This document shows, one piece after another, positions 18,216 through 27,471 of a stretch of 64,000 bases of DNA (within the stretch, counting starts at the first letter, position 1; each line of letters starts with the position of its first letter). A program made the position numbers and the translations under genes. The DNA is from Flavobacteriales bacterium UBA952 (GTDB lineage Bacteria > Bacteroidota > Bacteroidia > Flavobacteriales_D > Crocinitomicaceae): NCBI GenBank assembly GCA_905182495.1, contig CAJJBU010000007.1, forward strand, positions 1-64,000. Direction: 5' to 3'. The notes below the pieces were generated by a model. The model saw only the letters and a program-made list of their open reading frames with translations. It ran no database searches and was not told the DNA's origin.

Positions 18216-19226
18216 TTAGAATCCTTTCACTCCATTTACTGTGGTATACTTCAAGATATTCTTTTTATCTGGATGTATCCTTGCAAAAGCAGACTGCACG
18301 GCTATTGTTCCCTCGTGAAACCCACACAAAATTAGCTTCAACTTATTTGTATATGTATTCACATCGCCAACGGCATATATCCCAGGAATGTTTGTGGAAT
18401 AATCCAGTGTATCGACCTTTATCGCGTTTTTCTCTATCTCCAGCCCCCAATCTCCCATAGGTCCTAAAGTCGGCTTTAATCCAAACAAAGGGATAAAATG
18501 ATCTGTATTTTCAATCAATTCACCATCTCTTTGATGGGAAATAGTGACATTTTCCAAATGAGAAAATCCGTTCAAGCCTATTACCTCAGCTTCCGTCACC
18601 AATTTGATGACACCTCTTTCCGCCAAATCAATGACTTTTTGAACAGAATCCAAATGGCCCCGAAAAGAACTACTTCGATGCACTAAGACCACCTCTTTTG
18701 CTATTTTCTTTTCTGCTAAAAAGATAGACCAATCAAGAGCAGAGTCTCCCCCACCCGCAATCACACATTTTTTACCCCGATAAAACTCCGGGTCCTTAAT
18801 AATGTATTCGACGCCTTTATCTTCAAAATCACCAATATTTGATATTGGAGGTTTTCTTGGCTGAAAGACACCTAGACCTCCGGCAATAATGACAACTGAA
18901 GCTGCATGCTGGGTTCCTTTTGTGGTCGTGACCACAAACCCGCCATCGTTTTGTTCTTCTATAGAAACAGCAGCCTCTCCTAGGGTAAATCCAGGTTTAA
19001 AGGGCTCGGCTTGAAGCATCAGATTTTCTATCAAATCACCAGCTAAAATAGTTGGGAATCCAGGGATATCATAAATAGGCTTTTTGGGATAAATCTCTGC
19101 GCATTGACCGCCTGGAACTGGAAGTGAATCTATCAAATGACATTTTAACTTTAAAAGCCCTGCCTCAAAAACGGTAAACAATCCAACTGGACCTGCACCA
19201 ATTATCAGTATATCTGTCTTAATCAT
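18216..19226 (-). CDS. Ferredoxin--NADP(+) reductase, type 2 (thioredoxin reductase-like)
   Basis: 336 residues. FAD site I-I-G-A-G-P-V-G-L-F-T (8-18), second FAD motif P-G-G-Q-C-A-E-I-Y-P, NADPH site V-I-A-G-G-G-D-S-A-L-D-W, and C-terminal Y-A-V-G-D-V-N. The redox-active C-x-x-C of true thioredoxin reductases is absent, which identifies the YumC-type ferredoxin/flavodoxin-NADP reductase group. It moves electrons between NADPH and ferredoxin or flavodoxin in the cytoplasm. Single gene, 41 bases from the kinase start. Confidence 0.88.
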   Translation of the reverse strand: MIKTDILIIGAGPVGLFTVFEAGLLKLKCHLIDSLPVPGGQCAEIYPKKPIYDIPGFPTILAGDLIENLMLQAEPFKPGFTLGEAAVSIEEQNDGGFVVTTTKGTQHAASVVIIAGGLGVFQPRKPPISNIGDFEDKGVEYIIKDPEFYRGKKCVIAGGGDSALDWSIFLAEKKIAKEVVLVHRSSSFRGHLDSVQKVIDLAERGVIKLVTEAEVIGLNGFSHLENVTISHQRDGELIENTDHFIPLFGLKPTLGPMGDWGLEIEKNAIKVDTLDYSTNIPGIYAVGDVNTYTNKLKLILCGFHEGTIAVQSAFARIHPDKKNILKYTTVNGVKGF

Positions 19227-19303
19227 AGGCTAATTCAAAGTCGAGACAAAATTAATCAAATCTATGCAAATAGGCTATTTAATTTAAATCCCAAGGTGGG
19301 GTA

Positions 19304-20287
19304 TTAAAATGTTGGTTTCTCAGGCTTGTTATCTAAAATAGCTTCTATTTTCTCCATAACATTGGCATCGAGTCGATTCAATTCAACCAAAGAAGATAAG
19401 TTCTCTTCCAATTGAGATAATTTTGAAGCACCCAGAATCACCGTACTAACGTGCTCGTTTTTCAGGCACCACGCCAAACTCATTTTAGGCAATGACAGAC
19501 CAAGCTCTTTAGCCAAGTCGTCCAAAGACCTAACCTTATTAATTTTCTCTTCCGTTAGATTTTTTTCTCTTAGCCACTCTAACCCTTCGACTCCAAGTCT
19601 CGTATTTTTAGGGAATTTGGATAAATATTTATCTGATAATAGACCACTTGCTAAAGGAGACCAAATCGTAGTCCCTAAACCCACAGTTTTGTATAACTGA
19701 TCAAATTCAACCTCAACCTTTTGACGCGCGAACATATTGTATTCCGGCTGCTCAACAACAGGGCCAATTAGATGATTCTGTTTTGCGAACATATGAGCTT
19801 CCATTATTTCTTGAGCACTCCACTCGGAAGTACCCCAATACAAAATTTTACCTTGCACAATCAAATTATGCATGGTCCATACTGTTTCCTCTATAGAAGT
19901 TTGTTTATCAGGGCGGTGACAAAAATACAAATCTAAATAGTCGACTTGAAGCCTATTTAACGCCTGGTGACAGGCCTCAACAACATGTTTTCGATTCAAA
20001 CCTTTTTGAGTTGGTAGCTGCCCACCTGTTCCAAAAAAAACTTTACTGCTCACAACATAGCTATCACGAGACCAGTTACTTTTCTTAAGAATTTTACCCA
20101 TGACCGTTTCACTTTGGCCTCTCGCATAGATTTCCGCATTATCAAAGAAATTCACTCCTTCGTTATAGGCATAATGCATTAAACTTTCTGACACCTTGTC
20201 ATCTACCAGTTTGCCGAAAGTTAGCCAAGAACCTAGAGATAGTCTACTTACCTGTAATCCGGATTTACCTAATCTTTTATACTCCAT
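19304..20287 (-). CDS. Aldo/keto reductase, Kv-beta/YghZ-like
   Basis: 327 residues, an NADPH-dependent aldo/keto reductase with a TIM barrel. Catalytic tetrad positions are visible: Asp and Tyr in F-F-D-N-A-E-I-Y, Lys in V-V-S-S-K-V-F-F-G, His in Y-F-C-H-R-P-D. The N-terminal L-G-K-S-G-L-Q-V-S-R-L-S-L-G-S-W and C-terminal V-I-L-G-A-S-K-L-S-Q-L place it with potassium-channel beta-subunit-like reductases. Physiological substrate unknown, probably reactive aldehydes. It stands alone. Confidence 0.88.
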   Translation of the reverse strand: MEYKRLGKSGLQVSRLSLGSWLTFGKLVDDKVSESLMHYAYNEGVNFFDNAEIYARGQSETVMGKILKKSNWSRDSYVVSSKVFFGTGGQLPTQKGLNRKHVVEACHQALNRLQVDYLDLYFCHRPDKQTSIEETVWTMHNLIVQGKILYWGTSEWSAQEIMEAHMFAKQNHLIGPVVEQPEYNMFARQKVEVEFDQLYKTVGLGTTIWSPLASGLLSDKYLSKFPKNTRLGVEGLEWLREKNLTEEKINKVRSLDDLAKELGLSLPKMSLAWCLKNEHVSTVILGASKLSQLEENLSSLVELNRLDANVMEKIEAILDNKPEKPTF

Positions 20288-20370
20288 TTTTAAATATCTA
20301 TTTTTTATTATTAATTAGTTTCCCCATTTTAGATTAAGGTCATTAGGTTGAACATCCTCCATCACAAACA

Positions 20371-21270
20371 CTAGCGTAAAGAACGCAATGCCCTTTTCTT
20401 TTGCTGGCTTTTGATCACACCATTAGCGATAACAACAAGTATAATCAATAGTGATCCAGAATAAAAATTTGCACCCAACTGCTCATGCTCGTTTAGAATG
20501 AAAATGGCCAAAACGATGGTGTAAACCGGCTCTAAATTGATGCTCAAAGAAACCGTAAATGCACCCAATCGTTTCACAATATCTATAGTCACAAGAAAGG
20601 CAAAAGAGGTGCATACAATCGCTAGAAACAAGAGCCAATAGACATCAGACATCGTCATTACAAACATTGAAGCATCCAATTTATGGGTGATACTGAGAAA
20701 CGCCGTCAAACCTAAAAACCCCATGGCAAGCTCATACATACTAATATGGGTAGAAGGCATTTCTTCAACAAGACGGGCATTACTAACAGCAAACAATGCG
20801 GCTAAAAAAGCAGAAATACCCCCTGCCAACAATGCCCAATATTCATCTGGCGAAAAATCACCGGAGACAAAGTAAATCCCCCCAACCACAACGAGACCAA
20901 GAAGGAATTCAATCCAAGAGAACTTCTTTTTCATGATTATTGGTTCAAGCCAAGCCACATGTAGCGTTGTTGTTGATAGGCATAAAATGCCCAATGAAGC
21001 CGTTGACAACTGGATTGAGGTATAGAATGTAACCCAATGTGCCGCAACCACAAAACCTACTAAAGTCACTTTTAATAGCTGTGCTCTATTGATTAATAAT
21101 GATGCTTTCTTGAAAATTAAGTACAGAAAAATGACGAAAGACGCTATACCTACTCTATACCAAACAATGTATAAAGCCTCAAGGTCAATGAGTTTGCCCA
21201 AAATCCCTGTAAAACCCCACAAGAAAATAATGAAGTGTAAAAGAAGATGATACTTGTATTTAGAAAACAC
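20371..21270 (-). CDS. EamA/DMT-family transporter
   Basis: 299 residues with about ten predicted membrane helices in two homologous halves, the layout of the drug/metabolite transporter (EamA) superfamily. Visible: an N-terminal helix H-F-I-I-F-L-W-G-F-T-G-I-L-G, the mid-protein loop before L-E-P-I-I-M-K-K-K, and a second-half signature S-I-N-L-E-P-V-Y-T-I-V-L-A. Substrate cannot be told; relatives export amino acids or nucleotides. Three bases separate it from the DUF2911 gene upstream, so they are probably co-transcribed. Confidence 0.85.
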   Translation of the reverse strand: MFSKYKYHLLLHFIIFLWGFTGILGKLIDLEALYIVWYRVGIASFVIFLYLIFKKASLLINRAQLLKVTLVGFVVAAHWVTFYTSIQLSTASLGILCLSTTTLHVAWLEPIIMKKKFSWIEFLLGLVVVGGIYFVSGDFSPDEYWALLAGGISAFLAALFAVSNARLVEEMPSTHISMYELAMGFLGLTAFLSITHKLDASMFVMTMSDVYWLLFLAIVCTSFAFLVTIDIVKRLGAFTVSLSINLEPVYTIVLAIFILNEHEQLGANFYSGSLLIILVVIANGVIKSQQKKRALRSLR

Positions 21271-21273
21271 GAA

Positions 21274-22134
21274 CTACTTCATTTTTATCCATTTGGCAAT
21301 GGACTCTTCGTTTAACCTGACATAATTCGAATCGCCTTCTTTTGATGCTGATTTCATAGACAATTGTGCAGAGGTAATGGCTTCCTTGTATCTTCCATTT
21401 GCGGCAAACAATTCAGCTTGTACTCGGGTCATCCAATACGCAGATACACCTCGCATATCAACAGCCTTATTAATCCAAACCAATGCTTTTTCATGGTCAA
21501 TATCCTCATTCAAATAATATTTTGCAGCTCTGTAGTAGTCAGAAGACGTTGGCCCTGACATCAATTCATCAATACTCTTAACGACTTGCTTTTTAGTCAT
21601 TAATTGAAATGGAAAGCTAAGTTTAACTCGGCCCCATGAAATTGAAAAATTTGCACCAGCCGTATTAAGGTCTTCAATCTCAATAGTCAAAGTTTGCACT
21701 GCTGTTTTTAGAGGTTTTACTTTTGATTTTAATCTAAGTGCAACTTTTGATTCATCCCACTTGTCAGGTGTTCCCCAATTGGTTGATTCCGTATAAAAGA
21801 CGAGCTCCCAACTTTCTTTACCTGGGATTGTAAATAATGCATAGGTACCTTTAGACAAGGTGTCTGAATTAAAATAAATTTCTTGTGAAACCTCTATCGT
21901 TGTATTCTTATTCGCGCCTAAACGCCAGACCTCGTTATAAGGGACAACATTACCAAATATGACTCGACCCCGCATCGAAGGTCTAGAATAGGATATCGAA
22001 ACATCCGTGAGCCCAACAGTTTGTTTAAAATCACATTCCGGACTCAGTTGCGGTGTTTGAACTTGTGCATCCGCCTGAAAAGTAAAGGAAGACAAACAAA
22101 AAGTTAAGGTAAAAAGTAGCGTATTAAATTTCAT
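21274..22134 (-). CDS. DUF2911 domain protein, secreted, with C-terminal helical repeats
   Basis: About 286 residues from the ATG at 22134, where a signal peptide begins (MKFNTLLFTLTFCLSSF... ending ADAQ). The longer frame to 22281 runs through the promoter region and is rejected. The mature part starts with the DUF2911 pattern S-P-x-C-x-F-K-Q-x-V-G-L-T-D-V-S-I-S-Y-S-R-P-S-x-R-G-R-x-I-F-G then W-R-L-G-A-N-K-N-T-T-I-E. The last 90 residues look TPR-like. Function of DUF2911 is unknown; the protein should be periplasmic or secreted. Confidence 0.85.
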   Translation of the reverse strand: MKFNTLLFTLTFCLSSFTFQADAQVQTPQLSPECDFKQTVGLTDVSISYSRPSMRGRVIFGNVVPYNEVWRLGANKNTTIEVSQEIYFNSDTLSKGTYALFTIPGKESWELVFYTESTNWGTPDKWDESKVALRLKSKVKPLKTAVQTLTIEIEDLNTAGANFSISWGRVKLSFPFQLMTKKQVVKSIDELMSGPTSSDYYRAAKYYLNEDIDHEKALVWINKAVDMRGVSAYWMTRVQAELFAANGRYKEAITSAQLSMKSASKEGDSNYVRLNEESIAKWIKMK

Positions 22135-22175
22135 TTTTTTTAGATTTAACAGTTGAAATAATGTAATTGTTTTAA

Positions 22176-22183
22176 CAAATGTA
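22176..22183 (-). promoter_or_regulatory. -7 box TACATTTG for the DUF2911 gene
   Basis: TACATTTG on the minus strand, 41 bases before the chosen start at 22134. It supports that start over the in-frame ATG at 22281, which would be upstream of the promoter. Confidence 0.55.
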
Positions 22184-22286
22184 AGACCAATAGCATAGAT
22201 ATTAACATTGTAGTATGGTAAAAAAAATAAAATACACTCATATCCCAAACCCAAATAATTAAATTTAGATGTATAACCCATGTGCT

Positions 22287-22640
22287 ATGGAAGATTTTGG
22301 AGATAACAAACAAGAATTAGACGAGGAATTAGATCGATTCATTACTTTATTAAATCAATTACTTCCTCATTATCACTCTCTGCTAAAGAAGGATACACTA
22401 GACAATGCCGAATTGAATCGACTAGGTGAAATCGAACATTACCTAATTGGGGTGAACTCCAAAATCATGGAAATTAAAGGCAAGCTTGAACAAGATCTTT
22501 TTGGGCGCACACTTGATACCTATTATAGGTTAAAGGATGAGGCTTATGGTGGTGATCCATATTCAAAATTAAAACTTGAAAAAATGAGAGATACGTTTGC
22601 TGAATCATTAAAAGCAGGAGAGCTTATCAACTTTAATTAG
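22287..22640 (+). CDS. Small acidic helical protein of unknown function
   Basis: About 117 residues from the ATG at 22287; an in-frame ATG at 22269 is possible but lies directly after a TAAATTTA box (22260-22267) and might not be on the mRNA. The protein is charged and almost fully helical (E-L-D-E-E-L-D-R-F...N-S-K-I-M-E-I-K-G-K-L-E), with no cysteine-based motif, signal peptide or membrane segment. I do not recognise a family. It is divergent from DUF2911 and 34 bases upstream of gpsA. Confidence 0.6.
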   Translation: MEDFGDNKQELDEELDRFITLLNQLLPHYHSLLKKDTLDNAELNRLGEIEHYLIGVNSKIMEIKGKLEQDLFGRTLDTYYRLKDEAYGGDPYSKLKLEKMRDTFAESLKAGELINFN

Positions 22641-22674
22641 CCTATACCTCTTTAGATTATACTAATTTTACAGC

Positions 22675-23679
22675 ATGGAAACAGGTGGTAACAAACGAAT
22701 TCTTGTTGTTGGTGGTGGAAGCTGGGCAACTGCACTGATAAAAATTTTGAGTCAAGGACAAACTTCTCTCTCCTGGTGGATGAGAGATGAGAGTGCTATC
22801 GAACACCTTAATGCACATTCTCATCATCCTAAATACCTGCAATCAGCAGAGTTCAACACTTCAAAAATCAATATCTCATCACATCTCGAAACTCTTATTT
22901 CTGAATGTGAAATACTGATTATTGCTGTTCCATCTGCATTCGTCCATAAGACCTTCGAATCAATACCTAATGCATTACTTAAAAACAAAATCATTTTCTC
23001 TGCACTAAAAGGTATGATTCCTGAAATGAAAGCCATTCCAGCTCGTTATTTTCATAAAACATTTGATATACCCTACGAAAACATTGGTATAATCTGCGGT
23101 CCATGTCATGCCGAAGAGGTTGCAATGGAAAGGCTATCGTATTTAACTATCGCTTGCTCAGACCTCTCTAAAGCACAAGAAATGGCTAATATTTTAGCTT
23201 GTCGATATATTAAGACATCCGTTTCCGACGACCTATTTGGCACTGAGTTTTCAGCGATTCTAAAAAATGTATATGCCCTCGCAACAGGTATTAGCGCTGG
23301 TCTTGGTTATGGAGATAACTTTCAGGCGGTATTAATTTCTAATTCTATTCGTGAAATTGAAATATTTATTGATGCATTGCACCCTATTCACCGCGACACC
23401 AAAACAAGCGCCTATTTAGGAGACCTATTGGTCACCGCTTATTCAAAATTCTCAAGAAATAGAACCTTTGGGTTTATGATTGGAAAGGGGTATTCCGTCA
23501 AAACTGCGCAATTAGAAATGAATATGGTCGCTGAAGGTTATTACGCCGTGAATTCCCTTTATCAAATAAAGAATGAATTCAAGGTTGAGATGCCTATATT
23601 AGAATGTGTTTATAGTATCTTATATGAAAACAAATCCCCTAAAAACAAATTAAATATTCTAACAGATCAATTAGATTAA
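22675..23679 (+). CDS. gpsA: Glycerol-3-phosphate dehydrogenase [NAD(P)+]
   Basis: 334 residues. Makes sn-glycerol-3-phosphate from dihydroxyacetone phosphate for phospholipid synthesis. The NAD(P) site V-V-G-G-G-S-W-A-T-A-L (residues 9-19) replaces the usual G-x-G-x-W-G with G-G-G-S-W-A, common in Bacteroidota. I-I-C-G-P-C-H-A-E-E-V, the catalytic Lys segment A-I-L-K-N-V-Y-A-L-A-T-G and G-D-L-L-V-T follow in order. A TAATTTTA box ends four bases before the ATG. Aspartate kinase follows after nine bases. Confidence 0.94.
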   Translation: METGGNKRILVVGGGSWATALIKILSQGQTSLSWWMRDESAIEHLNAHSHHPKYLQSAEFNTSKINISSHLETLISECEILIIAVPSAFVHKTFESIPNALLKNKIIFSALKGMIPEMKAIPARYFHKTFDIPYENIGIICGPCHAEEVAMERLSYLTIACSDLSKAQEMANILACRYIKTSVSDDLFGTEFSAILKNVYALATGISAGLGYGDNFQAVLISNSIREIEIFIDALHPIHRDTKTSAYLGDLLVTAYSKFSRNRTFGFMIGKGYSVKTAQLEMNMVAEGYYAVNSLYQIKNEFKVEMPILECVYSILYENKSPKNKLNILTDQLD

Positions 23680-23688
23680 TTCCGTAGA

Positions 23689-24969
23689 ATGAACGATTCA
23701 ATTTTAGTTTTCAAATTTGGAGGAGCTTCCGTTAAGAATAGTGAAGCTGTTCAAAATGCAATAGAAATATTAAAACTATTCCCTAATGAAAAGATTCTGA
23801 TTGTTGTTTCCGCTATGGGGAAAACCACCAATCATTTAGAGCATCTATTTGATTTATTTTGGGAGCAAGATAAAGTCTCTTTTTTATCTAAAGCAAATGA
23901 GCTCAAGAAATACCATACAGATATCATAAATGAACTTTTTAGCACTTCCATTCGGCAGGAAATACTTTCGAATGTAACAACTATCTTTGAGGATATCACT
24001 AGGTTTTATGATAAGAAGTGCGGCAAAAACAAGAGTGAACTTTATGATTCATTTGTTTCATACGGCGAGATTTTGTCTAGCTTGATTCTTCAAAAGTATA
24101 TTCACAATCAACTAAATGAAAGTGCTTGGGCTGATTCACGTGAATTAATCAGAACAGACGCCAACTTTCAAAAAGCAAATGTTAACTGGGAGAAAACCAT
24201 TCATAATATAAATGTCATTTGTCAACCTCAATTGAAAAAGCATAATATCATAGTGACACAGGGTTTTATTGGAGCGAACTCAAAAGGAGAAACCACAACA
24301 CTAGGTAGAGAAGGATCTGATTACAGCGCAGGGATTTTTGCACATGCACTGGAAGCCAAATCAGTGACTATCTGGAAAGATGTCCCCGGAATGTTAAATG
24401 CAGATCCAAAATTCTTTAAAGACACAATTAAATTGGATAAAATCTCATTTAAAGAAGCGATAGAGCTATCGTATTATGGCGCAAGTGTTATTCATCCGAA
24501 AACGCTAAAGCCTTTGCAAAACAAAGGAATACCTCTTTTTGTGAAATCTTTTACAGAGCCATTAGAATCTGGGACAAAAATTGATGTTGACACATCTAAT
24601 GACCGTGATATTCCATCATTTATTTTTAAAAAGAATCAAGTGCTGTTTTCGATAACCCCTAAAGACTTTTCTTTTTTAATTGAAGCGAATCTTAGCGCTA
24701 TTTTTTTAAAACTTTCAGAAGCAAAAGCTGAAATTAATATTATGCAAAATTCCGCTTTGAGTTTTTCATTTTTAGTTAATGAGAATCAAGATAAAGTTAA
24801 AGCAATCATTCGCATACTCAGTCCTACATTCCATGTAAAATATAATTCAAGCGTAGAACTAGTGACTGTAAGGCACTATAATCAGAAAACAAATGACTTT
24901 GTTTGTAAAGGAAAAACAATTCTATTGGAACAACGAACGAGAACGACTGCTCGATTTGTGCTTATCTAA
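23689..24969 (+). CDS. Aspartate kinase
   Basis: 426 residues, a monofunctional aspartokinase phosphorylating L-aspartate, the first step to lysine, threonine, methionine and diaminopimelate. N-terminal F-K-F-G-G-A-S-V-K-N, then T-Q-G-F-I-G-A, G-R-E-G-S-D-Y-S-A and W-K-D-V-P-G-M-L-N-A-D-P. The C-terminal 120 residues form the ACT regulatory region, so feedback control by an amino acid is likely. No homoserine dehydrogenase domain is fused. It probably shares a transcript with gpsA. Confidence 0.9.
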   Translation: MNDSILVFKFGGASVKNSEAVQNAIEILKLFPNEKILIVVSAMGKTTNHLEHLFDLFWEQDKVSFLSKANELKKYHTDIINELFSTSIRQEILSNVTTIFEDITRFYDKKCGKNKSELYDSFVSYGEILSSLILQKYIHNQLNESAWADSRELIRTDANFQKANVNWEKTIHNINVICQPQLKKHNIIVTQGFIGANSKGETTTLGREGSDYSAGIFAHALEAKSVTIWKDVPGMLNADPKFFKDTIKLDKISFKEAIELSYYGASVIHPKTLKPLQNKGIPLFVKSFTEPLESGTKIDVDTSNDRDIPSFIFKKNQVLFSITPKDFSFLIEANLSAIFLKLSEAKAEINIMQNSALSFSFLVNENQDKVKAIIRILSPTFHVKYNSSVELVTVRHYNQKTNDFVCKGKTILLEQRTRTTARFVLI

Positions 24970-24976
24970 TCCTTTA

Positions 24977-24998
24977 AAATACCTTTTAAGAGGTATTT
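24977..24998 (+). terminator. Weak terminator-like hairpin after aspartate kinase
   Basis: Stem AAATACCT/AGGTATTT with loop TTTAAG, eight bases past the stop. The following bases (CTGTTCTG) lack a long T-run, so termination may be partial. Confidence 0.45.
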
Positions 24999-25018
24999 CT
25001 GTTCTGTATAGATAGCAT

Positions 25019-25026
25019 TACCTTTG
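25019..25026 (+). promoter_or_regulatory. -7 box TACCTTTG for feoA
   Basis: TACCTTTG matches TAnnTTTG and ends seven bases before the feoA ATG, giving a very short or absent leader. No Fur box was recognised around it. Confidence 0.55.
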
Positions 25027-25033
25027 CTCTATC

Positions 25034-25288
25034 ATGCAAACTAATTTATCACATTGCGCGGTTGGGGAAAAAATAGAAATTATCTCCATAGAAGATGATT
25101 TCATCGCAACCAAACTTATCGAGATGGGGGTTACTGAAAAACTGCAGACAAAAGTAGTTTTGATAGCACCTCTCGGCGATCCAATTGCCATTGATATTAA
25201 TGGTTTCATACTGTCAATAAGAAAAGCTGAAGCTCGTAAGATTTTAGTGAAAAAGTTGGCCAAAAGCCAAAACTCCAATATAACCTAA
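25034..25288 (+). CDS. feoA: Ferrous iron transport protein FeoA
   Basis: 84 residues, a small SH3-like cytosolic partner of FeoB. Visible: L-S-H-C-A-V-G-E-K-I-E-I, I-E-M-G-V-T-E, and the terminal I-A-I-D-I-N-G-F-I-L-S-I-R-K-A-E-A. The feoB ATG follows directly after its stop codon. The N-terminal L-S-H-C-A-V-G and the R-K-A-E-A-R-K end are typical of Bacteroidota FeoA. Confidence 0.93.
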   Translation: MQTNLSHCAVGEKIEIISIEDDFIATKLIEMGVTEKLQTKVVLIAPLGDPIAIDINGFILSIRKAEARKILVKKLAKSQNSNIT

Positions 25289-27235
25289 ATGAAAGTCGCG
25301 CTGTTAGGCAATCCAAATACGGGGAAAAGCTCCATATTTAATCTTCTAACGGGATTGAGGCAGCAAGTCGGCAATTTTCCCGGCGTCACGGTAGAAAAAA
25401 AGTCAGGTTTTTTCATGGACGGCAAAGAAAGAATTGACATTATCGATTTTCCCGGGACCTATAGCTTGACGCCCAGAAGTATTGACGAAGCCGTAGTTTC
25501 AAGTGTTTTACGAGACAAAACGAGTAAGGATTATCCTGACCAAATCATAGCCGTAGTTGATGCCTCGAGACTTGAAAATAATTTATTTCTTTTTACCCAA
25601 TTGTATGACTTCCAATTACCCATGGTATTGGTCCTAAACATGTGGGATTTGGCGAAAAAACAAGGAATCAGCATTGACCTCAAGGCATTAGAATTAGAAT
25701 TTCCAGATATTTCAATTGTAACGACTACTGCCCGTGTCGGATTGGGCAAAGAACGGATCACGGAAGCCTTGAAAAAACCTAAACCCAGAAGTGGCAGGGT
25801 ATTCACCCCCCAAGAAGGAGAACAAAACGATGAGAAAACGGAAAAATCAAATAGGCAGTCCGCTATAAAAAGAAAAGAGAAAATTTCGGCGCTCATCGCA
25901 TCTGCTCAAACGACCAACAAGAAAGCAGATCGAAAACTACTAGATCGGTTCTTCGTGCACCCTGTTTCAGGCTATTTGTTCTTTCTATTTGTTCTACTTG
26001 TCATGTTTCAATCGATTTTCTCGTTTGCAACCTACCCTATGGAATTGATTGAAGGTGCTTTTGGTTTCTTAGCACAATGGTCATCTCACAGCATGCCAAC
26101 AGGCGTACTTAACGACTTGATTTGCCAAGGGATTATACCTGGTATAGGAGGTGTGCTTATTTTTGTACCCCAAATCGCACTGCTCTTTTTCTTTATTGGA
26201 ATACTCGAGGAAACGGGTTATTTATCGAGAGTTGTTTTCATCATGGACAGAATCATGCGGCCTTTAGGATTGAATGGAAAAAGTGTAGTTCCGTTAATGT
26301 CTAGTCTAGCGTGTGCGATACCTGGAGTAATGTCAGCAAGAACTATAGGAGACTGGAAGGAGAGGCTGATTACGATCTTAATTGCGCCGCTCATGAGTTG
26401 CAGTGCTCGAATACCAGTTTATACGCTTTTAATTGCCTTGGTGATCCCTGAAGGCTATATTTTCGGCTTTATCAATATTCAAGGATTTGTCTTATTTGGG
26501 TTATACCTTTTAGGTATTATAGGTGCATTACTCACAGCTTTTGTTCTTAAATTATTAATCAAGAATAAGTCCAAAGGGTTTATGCTTCTTGAATTACCGA
26601 ACTTGAAACCACCAAGATGGGGCAATGTAATCTATTCTGTTTTAGAAAAAGTAAAAGTTTTCCTTCTAGATGTTGGAAAAATAATTGTTGCCATTTCAAT
26701 CTTACTTTGGTTTCTGGCAAGCTACGGGCCAGGTACAAAAATGGAGGATGCGAAAAACAACTCCATGCAATCCCAAGAGTTCATAGACGCTTCAAATAAT
26801 GCCAAAGCCAGTATAAAATCAGCTGCAGGACTCGAGAATTCTTATATCGGACATCTTGGTAAGTTTATTGAACCCGTCATCAAGCCATTGGGATATGATT
26901 GGAAGATAGGAATCTCTCTTTTGACCTCCTTTGCTGCGCGCGAAGTATTTGTCGGTTCCTTATCTACCATATATGCAGTGCAGGCAGACGGAGATAACTC
27001 AAAAAGTTTATTACAGTCTATGAAAAATGAAAAAAGACCAGATGGAACACCCACTTATACCCTTGCCTCAGGAATGTCATTAATGGTCTTTTATGTATTT
27101 GCAATGCAATGCATGTCAACATTAGCGGTAGTAAAAAGAGAAACCCAATCATGGAAATGGCCCATTTTTCAGCTCGTTTTCATGGGAGTAATGGCTTATG
27201 TCTTTTCTTGGTTAACCTATTTGGCATTGGTATAA
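25289..27235 (+). CDS. feoB: Ferrous iron transporter FeoB
   Basis: 648 residues, the Fe2+ permease of the inner membrane. N-terminal G domain: G1 G-N-P-N-T-G-K-S-S (7-15), G3 D-F-P-G-T-Y-S, G4 N-M-W-D. A linker precedes the membrane domain, with G-I-L-E-E-T-G-Y-L-S-R and the gate segments S-C-S-A-R-I-P-V-Y and A-A-R-E-V-F-V-G. Length is on the short side but complete for the family. It forms an operon with feoA and the small Cys-containing peptide at 27256. Confidence 0.96.
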   Translation: MKVALLGNPNTGKSSIFNLLTGLRQQVGNFPGVTVEKKSGFFMDGKERIDIIDFPGTYSLTPRSIDEAVVSSVLRDKTSKDYPDQIIAVVDASRLENNLFLFTQLYDFQLPMVLVLNMWDLAKKQGISIDLKALELEFPDISIVTTTARVGLGKERITEALKKPKPRSGRVFTPQEGEQNDEKTEKSNRQSAIKRKEKISALIASAQTTNKKADRKLLDRFFVHPVSGYLFFLFVLLVMFQSIFSFATYPMELIEGAFGFLAQWSSHSMPTGVLNDLICQGIIPGIGGVLIFVPQIALLFFFIGILEETGYLSRVVFIMDRIMRPLGLNGKSVVPLMSSLACAIPGVMSARTIGDWKERLITILIAPLMSCSARIPVYTLLIALVIPEGYIFGFINIQGFVLFGLYLLGIIGALLTAFVLKLLIKNKSKGFMLLELPNLKPPRWGNVIYSVLEKVKVFLLDVGKIIVAISILLWFLASYGPGTKMEDAKNNSMQSQEFIDASNNAKASIKSAAGLENSYIGHLGKFIEPVIKPLGYDWKIGISLLTSFAAREVFVGSLSTIYAVQADGDNSKSLLQSMKNEKRPDGTPTYTLASGMSLMVFYVFAMQCMSTLAVVKRETQSWKWPIFQLVFMGVMAYVFSWLTYLALV

Positions 27236-27255
27236 GTATAAACTATATTTAACAT

Positions 27256-27393
27256 ATGATTCAAGAATTATTTGTCTTCATGCTTTTGACAGTAGCATTG
27301 GTTTTCTTAATAAGAAGGTTATTTCGCCGTTTCAGAAAAGACAAAGCATCTTGTGAGAGCTGTGCCTTCCACAAAGCACAAAGCACCACGTAA
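27256..27393 (+). CDS. FeoB-associated Cys-rich small membrane protein
   Basis: 45 residues: MIQELFVFMLLTVALVFLI (membrane helix), an arginine-rich cytosolic turn, then K-A-S-C-E-S-C-A-F-H-K. This layout, one helix plus a C-x-x-C motif immediately after feoB, is that of the FeoB-associated Cys-rich membrane protein family. It may help Fe2+ loading or assembly of the Feo complex. It begins 20 bases after the feoB stop. Confidence 0.75.
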   Translation: MIQELFVFMLLTVALVFLIRRLFRRFRKDKASCESCAFHKAQSTT

Positions 27394-27471
27394 TTCCTAT
27401 TGTTAATGTTCTGTTAATTATTTTTCAAGAACAAGGTATCTTCGTACTTTAGTCTCATAAATTAATTAACC

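Noticed and set aside
22135..22281. Longer DUF2911 reading frame from 22281
   Set aside because: It precedes a clear signal peptide and crosses a TACATTTG promoter box.
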